DNA of 62,068 nt from Streptococcus porci DSM 23759 (GTDB taxonomy: Bacteria > Bacillota > Bacilli > Lactobacillales > Streptococcaceae), in assembly GCF_000423765.1 (NCBI RefSeq), contig NZ_AUIP01000017.1, positions 1 to 62,068 on the forward strand, read 5' to 3'. This document shows positions 26,236-37,222 of this stretch, in pieces. A program made the translations under genes and the position numbers. Each line of letters starts with the position of its first letter. The first letter of the stretch is position 1. The notes under the pieces were generated by a model, which did not search any database, had not been told where the DNA came from, and saw only the letters and a program-made list of their open reading frames with translations.

Positions 26236-28524
26236 TCATTTTTTTATACTTGGTTGGATTGGAAGCGACAGCATCACCTCTTTAATATCTAGGTGGTAGC
26301 TGCTATTATCACGTACAGTATGTTCGAAATCAGTAGTGTAGAGAACAAGACGGAGCTTGCTGCCTTCTTCTAGGGCATAGATGGTCGGTTGAAGTTCTAG
26401 ACTGACAGCCATCCAGCAATCTGCTGCCACATCCTTGATGTTCAGGAGACCATCACGGTTTTGCAGATTGAGGTGTCCTTTGGCGATGACGCGGTTAGCA
26501 GCCTCACGCTCAGGAAGTTCGACGAGATGCTCTTGTTCAAAGAGGCGACCATTATCGACAGATTTGCTGGCAACAACAGTCGGGCTGTCCTGTAGGTATT
26601 TTTTCTTGCCCTCTTCTAAAAGCTGAGCAGAGAGCATACCTTTATTGGTTGAGGATTTGACGGATAAGCTTAGTTTGGCACGTCCGTTGAGGAGCAGAGC
26701 TTTTTCAACAGGAATATCGATGGTGATGGCATTGGCTTTTTGGTTGAATAAATCTGCCTTGAAGCTGTTGAAATCCTTGCCGTACTGAGCAAATATCTCC
26801 TCTTGATAGTGATTTTCAATGGTGGCCACATCACTAGAGAGCTCAAAGTTTTGGTAAGTTTCTTGCCCAAAAGTCTCAAGAGTTTGCCAAGCCTGAGCCT
26901 GACGGTTGTCTTGCCAGATGACTTTGGGAAGCTTGAATGAATTGTCTTGCCTTAAAATCTTTTGCGAGAGGAGAGTGTTCATACTTTCTCGGAAATCAAT
27001 AGATTGCCAGTTATTCATGTAGACGTGGGCTCCCTGATGGAGGAATAGGTGTTTATCAAGACTTTTTGGCAAGGCATGAAACATGTTAAAAACATGGATA
27101 GGTTTGACATTCCAGTCCTGAGTGCCGTGGGTAAAGACTACAGTTGCCTTGACTTGTTTCGCATTTTTGACATAGTTGCGATTGTGCCAAAATTGATTAT
27201 AATCCCCAGTCACACGGTTCATATCTTGCCCTTGTTTTTTCAGGAGTTTTTGATAGTTGGCATTTTGGCGGAGGTAGTCACCTGCCAAAAGATTGCGTGA
27301 GTAGGTAAATTCAGTTAGGCTGTCTAAATCTTCCCCTGGATAACCGCCAGGGCTGACGATGAGACCGTTTTCTCGATAATAGTCGTACCAAGAGGAAATA
27401 CCAGCTTCTGCGATGATGACTTCAAGCCCATCAACACCAGTCGTTGCGAGTGCATTTGACATGGTTCCCAGATAGGAAATCCCAGAAGTGACTACCTTAC
27501 CAGTCGCCCAAGTGGGCTCAATACGACGTTTTCTGGTCTTAGAAGTAAAGGCTATAGCTCTGCCATTGAGCCAATCGATAACACTCTTATATGCCTCAAC
27601 CTGCTGGTAATCTCCGGTGGTCATAAAGCCATCAGAATTAAGCGTACCAATACCAGACACGTAGATATTAGCAAAGCCACGTGCCAGCATATAATCATTG
27701 AGAGTGTAGCTAGGACGAGGAAGAGTCGTGAAGCTTTCTTCGGTCTCAGTCACCAGTTGAGCTTGATTTTGGCTAGCTAGTTTTTGGATATTTTCCTCTT
27801 TGAGGGAAATGGCTGACGCAGTTTTGACGAGGAGTTCTCTTTCCATTTTATGAGTCAGAGCATCGGAAGCTGGGCCGTTGACACCCTGTTGGTAAGGAGA
27901 AGCCGTCATGATGACTGGAAGTTTGTGACTTGTCTTAGGACGAATGATATTAATCTTGATCAAATCAGTTTGTCCATCCCCGTCCGTATCAACCAATGAT
28001 TCCACATAAACCACTTCGCGAATAAGATCACTAGTATCAAAGGTGGCTAGAGATTTACCATTGAAAAAAGCATAATCATTAGTGATAGGGATTAAATTTT
28101 CAGACACTAACTGGTCGATAAGAGTATTACCAGATTGGCAACGTGTAGCCAGTAATTGATAAATGTCAGTGAGACTGGCATTGAAGGTGACGGGAAAGTT
28201 AAGTTTTTCGACGAATTCAGCGGTATTTTTAAAGTCTACATTTGGGACAAAACCCAGAAGTTGTAGAGCTACTGTATTAAATATGATTTCTGTGACCTCA
28301 CGCTCTGATTGGAAGAAGGTCAACAAATCTGTTTCAAAATCTGCAATCCACATTGACAGGGCATAGTCGGTATCCTGATAGCGTAGCGACAAAACTTTGC
28401 GAAGGAAACTTTCAAAGTTAGACTTAAATGTCTTTTCTGCTGAGAGATCAAAGCCTAGAAAAATAAGTTCTTGCTCTGCAATGTCCTCAGAAACTGAAAA
28501 ATAAGAAAATTGATTATATTTCAT
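26236..28524 (-). CDS. pepX: Xaa-Pro dipeptidyl-peptidase
   Basis: 762 residues, the normal PepX length. The first lines (Tyr-Asn-Gln-Phe-Ser-Tyr near the start, an N-terminal helical domain of ~140 residues) match streptococcal PepX. The alpha/beta-hydrolase catalytic Ser is in Gly-Ile-Ser-Tyr-Leu-Gly-Thr-Met-Ser (~350), the Asp in His-Gly-Thr-Gln-Asp-Trp-Asn-Val (~470) and the His in His-Gln-Gly-Ala-His-Val-Tyr (~500). It removes X-Pro dipeptides from peptide N-termini in the cytosol, feeding amino-acid supply from host or milk peptides. AAAGGA precedes the ATG. It is divergent from the aquaglyceroporin gene, a typical streptococcal and lactococcal arrangement. Confidence 0.96.
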   Translation of the reverse strand: MKYNQFSYFSVSEDIAEQELIFLGFDLSAEKTFKSNFESFLRKVLSLRYQDTDYALSMWIADFETDLLTFFQSEREVTEIIFNTVALQLLGFVPNVDFKNTAEFVEKLNFPVTFNASLTDIYQLLATRCQSGNTLIDQLVSENLIPITNDYAFFNGKSLATFDTSDLIREVVYVESLVDTDGDGQTDLIKINIIRPKTSHKLPVIMTASPYQQGVNGPASDALTHKMERELLVKTASAISLKEENIQKLASQNQAQLVTETEESFTTLPRPSYTLNDYMLARGFANIYVSGIGTLNSDGFMTTGDYQQVEAYKSVIDWLNGRAIAFTSKTRKRRIEPTWATGKVVTSGISYLGTMSNALATTGVDGLEVIIAEAGISSWYDYYRENGLIVSPGGYPGEDLDSLTEFTYSRNLLAGDYLRQNANYQKLLKKQGQDMNRVTGDYNQFWHNRNYVKNAKQVKATVVFTHGTQDWNVKPIHVFNMFHALPKSLDKHLFLHQGAHVYMNNWQSIDFRESMNTLLSQKILRQDNSFKLPKVIWQDNRQAQAWQTLETFGQETYQNFELSSDVATIENHYQEEIFAQYGKDFNSFKADLFNQKANAITIDIPVEKALLLNGRAKLSLSVKSSTNKGMLSAQLLEEGKKKYLQDSPTVVASKSVDNGRLFEQEHLVELPEREAANRVIAKGHLNLQNRDGLLNIKDVAADCWMAVSLELQPTIYALEEGSKLRLVLYTTDFEHTVRDNSSYHLDIKEVMLSLPIQPSIKK

Positions 28525-28683
28525 ACGGTCCTTTCTTATGTAGAAAATGATCTCTTTGTTTGCTTACTTACAAAAGTAAACGTTTTTATTTTAGGATATA
28601 ACTTTACTTTGTTTATTATACTTGATAAAATGGTTATTGTCTAAAAAATTCGCATTTTGCATTTTGAAAGGAAATTAAGACAC

Positions 28684-29571
28684 ATGGATGTTACATGGAC
28701 AGTGAAATATATCACTGAATTCTTGGCGACTGCCCTTCTTATCGTTATCGGTAACGGTACGGTTGCTAACGTTGACCTTAAAGGCACAAAAGGAAACAAC
28801 TCTGGTTGGATTTTGATTGCTATCGGTTATGGTTTGGCAGTTATGATGCCAGCTCTTATGTTTGGTAACGTTTCTGGTAACCACATCAACCCTGCCTTTA
28901 CGCTTGGTCTTGCTATTTCAGGACTTTTCCCTTGGAAACACGTAGCTGCCTACATTATCGCTCAACTTCTAGGGGCAATGTTTGGTCAGCTTATGGTTGT
29001 TATGGTTTACCGTCCATACTTTATGAAGACGGAAAATCCAAACCATATTCTTGGTTCTTTCTCAACGATTAGCGCGCTTGATGATGGCACTAAAGAAAGC
29101 CGTAAAGCTGCAACAATTAACGGTTTCTTGAACGAATTCCTTGGTTCCTTTGTTCTTTTCTTCGGAGCACTTGCTTTGACTAAGCATTTCTTTGGAGCAG
29201 AGTTGAATAGCATTATTCAATCAAATATTAGCTCTCAAGTAGCAAGTTTAGGTCAAGCTGTTACAGATGACCAGATTGCAGAGGCTGTGAAAGTGCAATT
29301 TGCGCAAGCAGTGAATGGAAGCCAATCAGTTGCTCACATGGGTATTGGATTCCTTGTTATGGCATTGGTAGCCTGTGTTGGTGGTCCAACTGGTCCTGGT
29401 CTTAACCCTGCGCGTGACCTTGGTCCACGTATCGTTCACCATCTCTTGCCAAAATCAATCCTTGGTGAAAACAAATCAGATTCTAAATGGTGGTACGCTT
29501 GGGTAGGTGTTTGTGCCCCAATCCTTGCTTCAATCGCAGCAGTAGCACTCTTTAAATACCTTTACCTATAA
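28684..29571 (+). CDS. Aquaglyceroporin / glycerol facilitator (MIP family)
   Basis: 295 residues from the ATG at 28684 (AAAGGAAA upstream). Six hydrophobic helices and two half-helices with the pore motifs Asn-His-Ile-Asn-Pro-Ala-Phe-Thr (~75) and Gly-Leu-Asn-Pro-Ala-Arg-Asp-Leu-Gly-Pro-Arg (~240). The second Asn-Pro-Ala is followed by Arg-Asp, where the Asp favours glycerol. A ~40-residue insertion between helices 4 and 5 resembles the lactococcal Gla protein, also adjacent to pepX. It lets glycerol and water cross the membrane. A terminator follows. Confidence 0.92.
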   Translation: MDVTWTVKYITEFLATALLIVIGNGTVANVDLKGTKGNNSGWILIAIGYGLAVMMPALMFGNVSGNHINPAFTLGLAISGLFPWKHVAAYIIAQLLGAMFGQLMVVMVYRPYFMKTENPNHILGSFSTISALDDGTKESRKAATINGFLNEFLGSFVLFFGALALTKHFFGAELNSIIQSNISSQVASLGQAVTDDQIAEAVKVQFAQAVNGSQSVAHMGIGFLVMALVACVGGPTGPGLNPARDLGPRIVHHLLPKSILGENKSDSKWWYAWVGVCAPILASIAAVALFKYLYL

Positions 29572-29576
29572 GGCCT

Positions 29577-29604
29577 AGAGCTCGGTTTTCCGAGTTCTTT
29601 TTTG
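29577..29604 (+). terminator. Terminator after the aquaglyceroporin gene
   Basis: A CTCGG/CCGAG stem followed by TTCTTTTTT. Confidence 0.7.
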
Positions 29605-29685
29605 TTTGTAAATATAGCTGATATGCTTTTAAATTCTTGCAGAAATCTGAACTTTATTTTACAATATAAAGGATTGGAGAATGAT

Positions 29686-30426
29686 ATGACATTAGTAACA
29701 AAAGCGTCCTTCAAAACGCCTGTTGTCAGGGTTTTTGACAAGGATGCTAATATTTCTTTTTATCAAGAAACCTTAGGGTTTAAGTTGGTTTCTGAAGAAA
29801 ATGCTATCGCTATTTTTTCTGGCTATGAAAACTCTGAACGCACTTTTATCATTGAAGAGTCGCCAATTTACCGTACACGTGCTGTTAACGGCAGCCTCAA
29901 GCACAAGAAGACCATTATCAAGGCTAAAAAAGCATCAGATATTGAAGCTCTCCTTGCTCGTGGGCTTGCTGTTGATGTGATTTTTAAGGGGGAAAATGGC
30001 TACGCTTTTGAAGCGACATCGCCTCAAGGCTACACCTATCTCTTACATGCGGAGAATGATTGTTCTAGTTTGGAAAAGGTTCAGGGGAACGAATTCACTG
30101 CCCAGCCAGATTTTCAGGGTTTGTCAGATTTTGAGATCGAAGGTCTGATATTAAATGTACCAGATGTGACAGTAGCGTCAGCTTTTTATCAAAAACTTAA
30201 GCTCAATTTGGATATTGATTTTGTTCAAGCTCAGGGTGTCGATTTGCAGGCTAACCCTGACGAAGTTTGGGACTTGGAGTACTTAGAATTTACTGTACCA
30301 GAAGATGTGACTCTAGCAGACCTTAAGTTAGCATTGGAACAACTTGGCTGTTCAATTATTTTTGAAGATAAGCATCTTGTTGTGATTAAGGACACTAGCA
30401 ATATTGAAATTTGGTTTAGCAAATAA
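29686..30426 (+). CDS. cppA: CppA-family VOC-fold protein
   Basis: 246 residues from the ATG at 29686, chosen because TTGGAGA lies just upstream. Two vicinal-oxygen-chelate-like halves: Phe-Lys-Thr-Pro-Val-Val-Arg-Val and Gly-Phe-Lys-Leu-Val-Ser-Glu-Glu-Asn-Ala in the first, then Ile-Leu-Asn-Val-Pro-Asp-Val in the CppA C-terminal domain. The sequence tracks pneumococcal CppA, reported as a complement C3-degrading protein. The fold is glyoxalase-like and no protease motif is visible, so that activity should be treated with caution. It is first in a three-gene operon with the beta-lactamase-fold and DUF1697 genes. Confidence 0.87.
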   Translation: MTLVTKASFKTPVVRVFDKDANISFYQETLGFKLVSEENAIAIFSGYENSERTFIIEESPIYRTRAVNGSLKHKKTIIKAKKASDIEALLARGLAVDVIFKGENGYAFEATSPQGYTYLLHAENDCSSLEKVQGNEFTAQPDFQGLSDFEIEGLILNVPDVTVASAFYQKLKLNLDIDFVQAQGVDLQANPDEVWDLEYLEFTVPEDVTLADLKLALEQLGCSIIFEDKHLVVIKDTSNIEIWFSK

Positions 30427-31355
30427 TGAAAAAGATTTTAGACAAGATTGAACAGCAAATGGCTGACAATCTCTATCCTGGTGCTAGTTTGGCTGTTTAT
30501 GAAGAGGGGCGTTGGACCGAATATTATCTAGGAAGTCAAGACGGGCAAAAGCCCGTTTTTTCAGGTTTGACCTATGACTTGGCTAGTGTATCAAAGGTAG
30601 TGGGAGTCGCGACCGTCTGCATTTTTTTAATCAATCAGGGGCGTTTGGACTTGGATCAATCGCTGGCATCTTACTACCCCGCCTTTGAGGACGAGACGGT
30701 GACTTTGCGCCAGCTTTTGACTCATACAACTGGAATTGACCCCTTTATTCCAAATCGAGATAGTCTGTCAGCGACGGAGCTCAAAAGAGCCATCAATGGG
30801 ATTAAAGTCACTGGTAAGAAGGATTTTCTCTATACAGATATCAATTTTCTCCTCCTTGGTTTTATGTTGGAGGAGCTTTACGGAAAGTCTTTGGATGCCA
30901 TCTTTGAAGAGGAGGTTTTTCAACCTTGGGGGATGACCGAGACCTCCTTTGGCCCTCGTGAAAAGGCGGTGCCCACAGTCCAAGGTGAGGTGGCTGGTTT
31001 GGTCCATGATCCTAAGGCTCGGGTGTTAGGGGTTCATGCAGGCTCAGCAGGGCTTTTCTCAACCCTTGATGATTTAAAACTCTTTTGCCAGCATTACCTG
31101 CAAGATGATTTTGCTGCTCAGCTTTGGCAAAATATCAGTCATGGCAGTAAGCCACGTTCTATCGGATGGAATTTAGAGGGGGATTGGATTGATCATACAG
31201 GCTACACGGGGCCGTTTATCATGGTTAATCGTAAAGCGCAAAGAGCCGCTATTTTCCTTACTAATCGAACCCACGATTACGATGACCGACCGCTTTGGAT
31301 TGCCAAAAGGCGGGAATTACGAGATACCATTAAGGAGGCTTTTGATGAGGTATAG
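30426..31355 (+). CDS. Serine hydrolase, beta-lactamase/PBP fold
   Basis: 309 residues; its ATG overlaps the cppA stop (TAATG), implying translational coupling. Catalytic Ser-Val-Ser-Lys is at ~54-57, a Tyr-Thr-Asp-Ile-Asn element corresponds to the Tyr-x-Asn motif (~139), and His-Thr-Gly-Tyr-Thr-Gly near 258 replaces the Lys-Thr-Gly box, as in class C-like esterases and D-amino-acid peptidases. There is no signal peptide, so it acts in the cytosol. The substrate is unknown; resistance to beta-lactams is not implied. Confidence 0.87.
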   Translation: MKKILDKIEQQMADNLYPGASLAVYEEGRWTEYYLGSQDGQKPVFSGLTYDLASVSKVVGVATVCIFLINQGRLDLDQSLASYYPAFEDETVTLRQLLTHTTGIDPFIPNRDSLSATELKRAINGIKVTGKKDFLYTDINFLLLGFMLEELYGKSLDAIFEEEVFQPWGMTETSFGPREKAVPTVQGEVAGLVHDPKARVLGVHAGSAGLFSTLDDLKLFCQHYLQDDFAAQLWQNISHGSKPRSIGWNLEGDWIDHTGYTGPFIMVNRKAQRAAIFLTNRTHDYDDRPLWIAKRRELRDTIKEAFDEV

Positions 31356-31881
31356 TTTGCTTTTACGCGGCATCAATGTTGGAGGTCATAACAAGGTATC
31401 CATGGTAGGGCTTCGTCAGCGTCTGTCAGAACTTGGTTTGGAAAAAGTGGCGTCATACATCAATTCTGGTAATCTTTTCTTTGATTTTTCTGGGGAGATG
31501 GCAGAGCTAACTCGGTTGATTGAGGAGTGTTTGTTTGCCTACTATCCCTTTGTGGAGCGTTTTACCTTGCTCAGTCAGGAAGATTATGTCAAGGAAATTG
31601 CTGCTTTACCAGATTGGTGGGCTGAGGATTTGGCGCGAAAGGACGTGCTTTTTTATACGGATTTTGATCAGAAAGAAGAAGTCGAAAGAGTCGTTTCTCA
31701 GATGACCTTGGGTGAGGAAATTGTGTATTTTGGTGCGACAGCTCTTTTCTGGGGAAAATATGATGAGAAATCCTATCTGAAGACAGCCTATCACAAGGAA
31801 TTGATAAAGCACAGCTTTTATAAGACCCTGACGATTAGAAACCATAAGACCTTTGCTAAAATTGGCGAGTTTTTGACTTGA
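31345..31881 (+). CDS. DUF1697 domain protein
   Basis: 178 residues from the ATG at 31345 (AAGGAGG upstream, 11-base overlap with the hydrolase gene). It has the full family opening Leu-Leu-Leu-Arg-Gly-Ile-Asn-Val-Gly-Gly-His-Asn-Lys-Val, then Tyr-Ile-Asn-Ser-Gly-Asn-Leu and the terminal Leu-Thr-Ile-Arg-Asn-His-Lys-Thr. Function is unknown. It is closer to the family consensus than the copy at 8416. The groE promoter overlaps its end. Confidence 0.88.
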   Translation: MRYSLLLRGINVGGHNKVSMVGLRQRLSELGLEKVASYINSGNLFFDFSGEMAELTRLIEECLFAYYPFVERFTLLSQEDYVKEIAALPDWWAEDLARKDVLFYTDFDQKEEVERVVSQMTLGEEIVYFGATALFWGKYDEKSYLKTAYHKELIKHSFYKTLTIRNHKTFAKIGEFLT

Positions 31882-31905
31882 CTATTCCTGACCAAGTGAT
31901 AGAAT
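31878..31905 (+). promoter_or_regulatory. groESL promoter
   Basis: TTGACT (31878-31883), a 16-base spacer, TAGAAT (31900-31905). It overlaps the stop codon of the preceding gene. Confidence 0.6.
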
Positions 31906-31916
31906 AGGGTTATCAA

Positions 31917-31943
31917 TTAGCACTCTCTGTATAAGAGTGCCAA
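31917..31943 (+). promoter_or_regulatory. CIRCE operator (HrcA site)
   Basis: TTAGCACTC, nine bases, GAGTGCCAA. The left arm is consensus; the right arm has one change (CCAA for CTAA). CIRCE is bound by the heat-shock repressor HrcA, so groESL should be derepressed on protein-folding stress. Confidence 0.9.
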
Positions 31944-31957
31944 AAAGGAGGAAACAC

Positions 31958-33884
<1,927 letters not shown>

Positions 33885-33955
33885 GGTACTTTTAGATTTT
33901 TTTAAGCTAACAGTCTTATACTCTAACTTATCCTAAAACTTTTTCATATCTCCCT

Positions 33956-33990
33956 AAGCTCCCTCGTTCTTGAAACGGGGGAGCTTTTTT
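33956..33990 (+). terminator. groESL terminator
   Basis: An AAGCTCCC/GGGGAGCTT stem followed by TTTTT. Confidence 0.8.
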
Positions 33991-34017
33991 GCTTCTCACA
34001 TTGCTTCAGCCTATTTT

Positions 34018-34074
34018 TGAACACTTAACTGTGTGTTTCTTGGTCTTTTTTAAGCGCTTACATTTATCTATAAT
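34018..34074 (+). promoter_or_regulatory. ulaA promoter: shared ula activator motif, cre site and -10 box
   Basis: 34018-34051 is a 34-base motif with AACAC/GTGTT dyad arms and a TTGGTC word, repeated with one mismatch before ulaG. A cre-like site for CcpA (minus strand TGTAAGCGCTTAAA, 34049-34062) follows, then TATAAT at 34069-34074. TTGGTC is 23 bases from the -10 and so is no normal -35; this suggests activation, probably by UlaR, with catabolite repression on top. Confidence 0.7.
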
Positions 34075-34124
34075 GAACTTGTAGATAAACATCATAAATA
34101 AATTCAAAAAGCGAGGTATATCTT

Positions 34125-35543
34125 ATGAATATCTTACAATGGTTCTCAACTAACATTTTGCAGAACCCAGCCTTCTTTGTTGGTCTTTTGGTTTTGATAG
34201 GATACATTCTCCTTAAAAAACCAGCGCATGAAGTTTTTGCTGGTTTTATCAAGGCCACTGTTGGTTACCTAATCTTGAACGTTGGAGCTGGTGGTTTGGT
34301 CTCTACCTTCCGTCCAATTCTTGTTGCTTTGGCTAAAAAATTCAACCTTGAAGCAGCCGTTATTGACCCTTACTTTGGTTTGGCGGCAGCCAATGAAAAA
34401 TTAACTGAAATGGGCTTCATTGATGTTGCCACAACAGCACTGTTGATTGGTTTTGGTGTCAATATTCTTCTGGTCGCCCTTCGTAAAGTAACAAAAATTC
34501 GCACTCTCTTTATCACTGGTCACATCATGGTTCAGCAGGCTGCGACTATTTCAGTTTTTGTTCTTCTTCTTATTCCGCAGCTGCAAAATGCCGCTGGCGC
34601 TTGGGCAGTTGGGATTATCTGTGGTCTTTATTGGGCAGTCAGCTCAAATATGACTGTGGAGGCAACACAACGTCTAACTGGTGGCGGAGGCTTTGCCATC
34701 GGACACCAACAACAATTTGCTATTTGGTTTGTTGATAAGGTGGCTCCATTCTTTGGTAAAAAAGAAGAAAATTTGGATAATTTGAAATTGCCAACCTTTT
34801 TAAATATTTTCCATGATACAGTCGTTGCTTCAGCAACGTTGATGCTGGTCTTCTTTGGCGGAATCCTTGCTGTCCTTGGTCCAGAAATTATGTCTAACGC
34901 TGAATCGATTGGTGCAGGTGCTTACAACCCGGCTAAATCATTCTTCATGTATGTGATTCAAACAGCTCTTACTTTCTCAGTTTACCTCTTCATCTTGATG
35001 CAAGGTGTGCGTATGTTTGTCGCTGAGTTGACCAATGCCTTCCAAGGTATCTCAAACAAACTTCTTCCTGGTTCATTTCCTGCAGTCGATGTTGCAGCAT
35101 CTTATGGATTTGGTTCTGCCAATGCAGTTCTTTCAGGATTTACCTTTGGTCTTATCGGTCAGTTGATTACCATTGCTCTTTTGGTTATTTTCAAAAACCC
35201 AATCCTTATCATCACTGGTTTTGTTCCAGTATTCTTCGATAATGCGGCAATCGCTGTTTATGCGGATAAACGTGGAGGTTGGAAAGCAGCGGCTATTCTA
35301 TCATTCATTTCAGGAATTCTTCAAGTATCTCTCGGTGCCCTAGCAGTTTCCCTTCTTGGTTTAACTGGTGGTTATCATGGTAATATTGACCTCGTCCTTC
35401 CTTGGTTACCATTTGGTTATGCATTTAAATATCTTGGTATTGCTGGCTATGCTTTGGTATGTATTTTCTTATTGGCTATTCCACAACTCCAATTTGCAAA
35501 AGCAAAAGACAAAGAGGCTTACTACCGAGGCGATGCCCAATAA
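34125..35543 (+). CDS. ulaA: PTS ascorbate-specific permease EIIC
   Basis: 472 residues, about ten or more membrane helices, of the SgaT/UlaA family: Asn-Pro-Ala-Phe-Phe-Val-Gly-Leu near the start, a Gly-Gly-Gly-Gly-Phe-Ala-Ile-Gly-His-Gln-Gln motif (~187) and Phe-Phe-Asp-Asn-Ala-Ala-Ile-Ala-Val-Tyr (~370). It imports L-ascorbate while UlaB phosphorylates it to ascorbate-6-phosphate. First gene of ulaABCDEF. The family is distinct from sugar EIICs. Confidence 0.95.
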   Translation: MNILQWFSTNILQNPAFFVGLLVLIGYILLKKPAHEVFAGFIKATVGYLILNVGAGGLVSTFRPILVALAKKFNLEAAVIDPYFGLAAANEKLTEMGFIDVATTALLIGFGVNILLVALRKVTKIRTLFITGHIMVQQAATISVFVLLLIPQLQNAAGAWAVGIICGLYWAVSSNMTVEATQRLTGGGGFAIGHQQQFAIWFVDKVAPFFGKKEENLDNLKLPTFLNIFHDTVVASATLMLVFFGGILAVLGPEIMSNAESIGAGAYNPAKSFFMYVIQTALTFSVYLFILMQGVRMFVAELTNAFQGISNKLLPGSFPAVDVAASYGFGSANAVLSGFTFGLIGQLITIALLVIFKNPILIITGFVPVFFDNAAIAVYADKRGGWKAAAILSFISGILQVSLGALAVSLLGLTGGYHGNIDLVLPWLPFGYAFKYLGIAGYALVCIFLLAIPQLQFAKAKDKEAYYRGDAQ

Positions 35544-35656
35544 TACAAATGATACGCTAAGCCTATGGCGTCTCATCAGTCATATCAAAAAATCAGATTC
35601 TCAATCAATTTAATAGCTCTGCTATTATCAACATTAAATCTCCGGAGGAAAATATA

Positions 35657-35935
35657 ATGGTTAAAGTTCTTACAGCGTGTGGAAACGGTATGGGTTCATC
35701 AATGGTTATTAAAATGAAAGTTGAAAAAGCTCTTCGTGACCTCGGTGTGACCGATATTCAATCTGCTTCTTGTTCCGTCGGTGAAGCCAAAGGTTTAGCT
35801 TCTGGCTACGACATCGTTGTGGCATCAAATCACTTGATTAAAGAGCTTGAAGGTCGCACAAAAGGTCACTTAGTTGGTCTTGACAACCTGATGGACGACA
35901 ATGAAATAAAGACAAAACTTGGCGAAATTCTCTAA
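35657..35935 (+). CDS. ulaB: PTS ascorbate-specific EIIB
   Basis: 92 residues behind GGAGGAAAA. It has the P-loop Thr-Ala-Cys-Gly-Asn-Gly-Met-Gly-Ser-Ser with phospho-acceptor Cys8, typical of the lactose/cellobiose-type EIIB fold used by Ula systems. It passes phosphate from UlaC to ascorbate. 113 bases separate it from ulaA, with no separate promoter evident. Confidence 0.95.
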   Translation: MVKVLTACGNGMGSSMVIKMKVEKALRDLGVTDIQSASCSVGEAKGLASGYDIVVASNHLIKELEGRTKGHLVGLDNLMDDNEIKTKLGEIL

Positions 35936-36058
35936 TGATTTGCTGAAAAACAGCGAATTTTTAAACAGCATGGGTATTTCGCCACCCAAGAAGTCAGAGG
36001 CCGGGAGATTCTTCTAGCCTCTTATCTTTAGACAAAATGCTATAGAAAGAGTAGTCTT

Positions 36059-36544
36059 ATGAATTTAAAAAAATCCTTTATTGAAAACAATTCTATCCGT
36101 TTGGGTTTGACAGCTGAAACTTGGCAGGAAGCTGTTCACTTGGCAGTTGAGCCCTTGATTGAAAGTGGCGCCGCAACGGAAGAATACTACGATGCCATCA
36201 TTGCATCAACTGAAGAATATGGTCCTTACTACATTCTCATGCCTGGCATGGCTATGCCTCATGCCCAAGCAGGTGTCGGTGTCTTGAAGGATTCCTTTGC
36301 CTTGATTACCTTAACAAAACCAGTAGCCTTTTCAGACGGTAAGGAGGTTTCTGTCCTGCTAACTCTTGCAGCGGCTGACCCTAGAATCCACACTTCCGTG
36401 GCTATTCCGCAAATCATTGCCCTCTTTGAATTGGAAAATTCGATTGAGCGTTTGATTGCTTGTCAGACACCAGAGGAAGTCTTGGCAATGGTGGAAGAGT
36501 CCAAAAACAGTCCTTACCTAGAAGGTTTAGATTTAGAAAGTTAG
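36059..36544 (+). CDS. ulaC: PTS ascorbate-specific EIIA
   Basis: 161 residues of the mannitol/fructose-type EIIA fold, with phospho-acceptor His68 in Met-Ala-Met-Pro-His-Ala-Gln. It takes phosphate from HPr and gives it to UlaB. It is separated from ulaB by 123 bases. That gap contains an AGAGGC/GCCTCT hairpin (35997-36022) ending TTATCTTT, perhaps a processing or attenuation site that tunes ulaC against ulaAB. The ribosome site is weak (AAAGAG). Confidence 0.94.
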   Translation: MNLKKSFIENNSIRLGLTAETWQEAVHLAVEPLIESGAATEEYYDAIIASTEEYGPYYILMPGMAMPHAQAGVGVLKDSFALITLTKPVAFSDGKEVSVLLTLAAADPRIHTSVAIPQIIALFELENSIERLIACQTPEEVLAMVEESKNSPYLEGLDLES

Positions 36545-36554
36545 GAGAAAAAAC

Positions 36555-37217
36555 ATGAAACATATTCCAAATTTACAAGTTGCCCTTGACCATTCAGACT
36601 TGCAGGGAGCGATTAAAGCAGCTGTCTCCGTTGGTCATGAAGTGGATGTCATCGAGGCAGGTACCGTTTGTTTGCTTCAAGTTGGTAGCGAATTGGTAGA
36701 AGTGCTACGTAGCCTTTTCCCAGACAAAATTATCGTTGCAGATACCAAGTGTGCGGATGCGGGTGGTACGGTTGCCAAAAACAATGCTGTTCGTGGTGCG
36801 GACTGGATGACCTGTATCTGTTCTGCAACTATTCCAACTATGGAAGCGGCTTTGAAGGCCATCAAGGAAGTGCGTGGTGATAAGGGTGAAATCCAAATCG
36901 AGCTCTACGGTGATTGGACGTTTGAACAAGCTCAGCTTTGGTTGGACGCAGGCATTTCCCAAGCAATTTATCACCAATCGCGTGACGCCCTCCTTGCTGG
37001 CGAAACCTGGGGCGAAAAAGACTTGAACAAGGTGAAAAAATTGGTTGAAATGGGCTTCCGTGTTTCTGTAACAGGTGGTTTGGATGTGGATACCCTCAAA
37101 CTCTTCGAGGGTGTAGATGTCTTTACCTTTATCGCAGGTCGCGGTATTACAGAAGCAGCAGATCCAGCAGCTGCAGCGCGTGAATTCAAAGACGAAATCC
37201 GTCGTATCTGGGGGTAA
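36555..37217 (+). CDS. ulaD: 3-keto-L-gulonate-6-phosphate decarboxylase
   Basis: 220 residues of the OMP-decarboxylase superfamily. It has Val-Ala-Leu-Asp-His (~9-13), the metal/phosphate motif Ile-Val-Ala-Asp-Thr-Lys-Cys-Ala-Asp-Ala-Gly (~60-70), and a late Gly-Gly-Leu-Asp-Val-Asp with Ile-Ala-Gly-Arg-Gly-Ile phosphate loop. It converts 3-keto-L-gulonate-6-P to L-xylulose-5-P and CO2. It follows ulaC by 10 bases with GGAG. Confidence 0.95.
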   Translation: MKHIPNLQVALDHSDLQGAIKAAVSVGHEVDVIEAGTVCLLQVGSELVEVLRSLFPDKIIVADTKCADAGGTVAKNNAVRGADWMTCICSATIPTMEAALKAIKEVRGDKGEIQIELYGDWTFEQAQLWLDAGISQAIYHQSRDALLAGETWGEKDLNKVKKLVEMGFRVSVTGGLDVDTLKLFEGVDVFTFIAGRGITEAADPAAAAREFKDEIRRIWG

Positions 37218-37222
37218 GGCCT

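Noticed and set aside
35936..36058. Hairpin plus TTATCTTT before ulaC, considered as another member of the leader family
   Set aside because: The conserved GAACACGGGACT block is absent; it is better read as an intra-operon processing hairpin.
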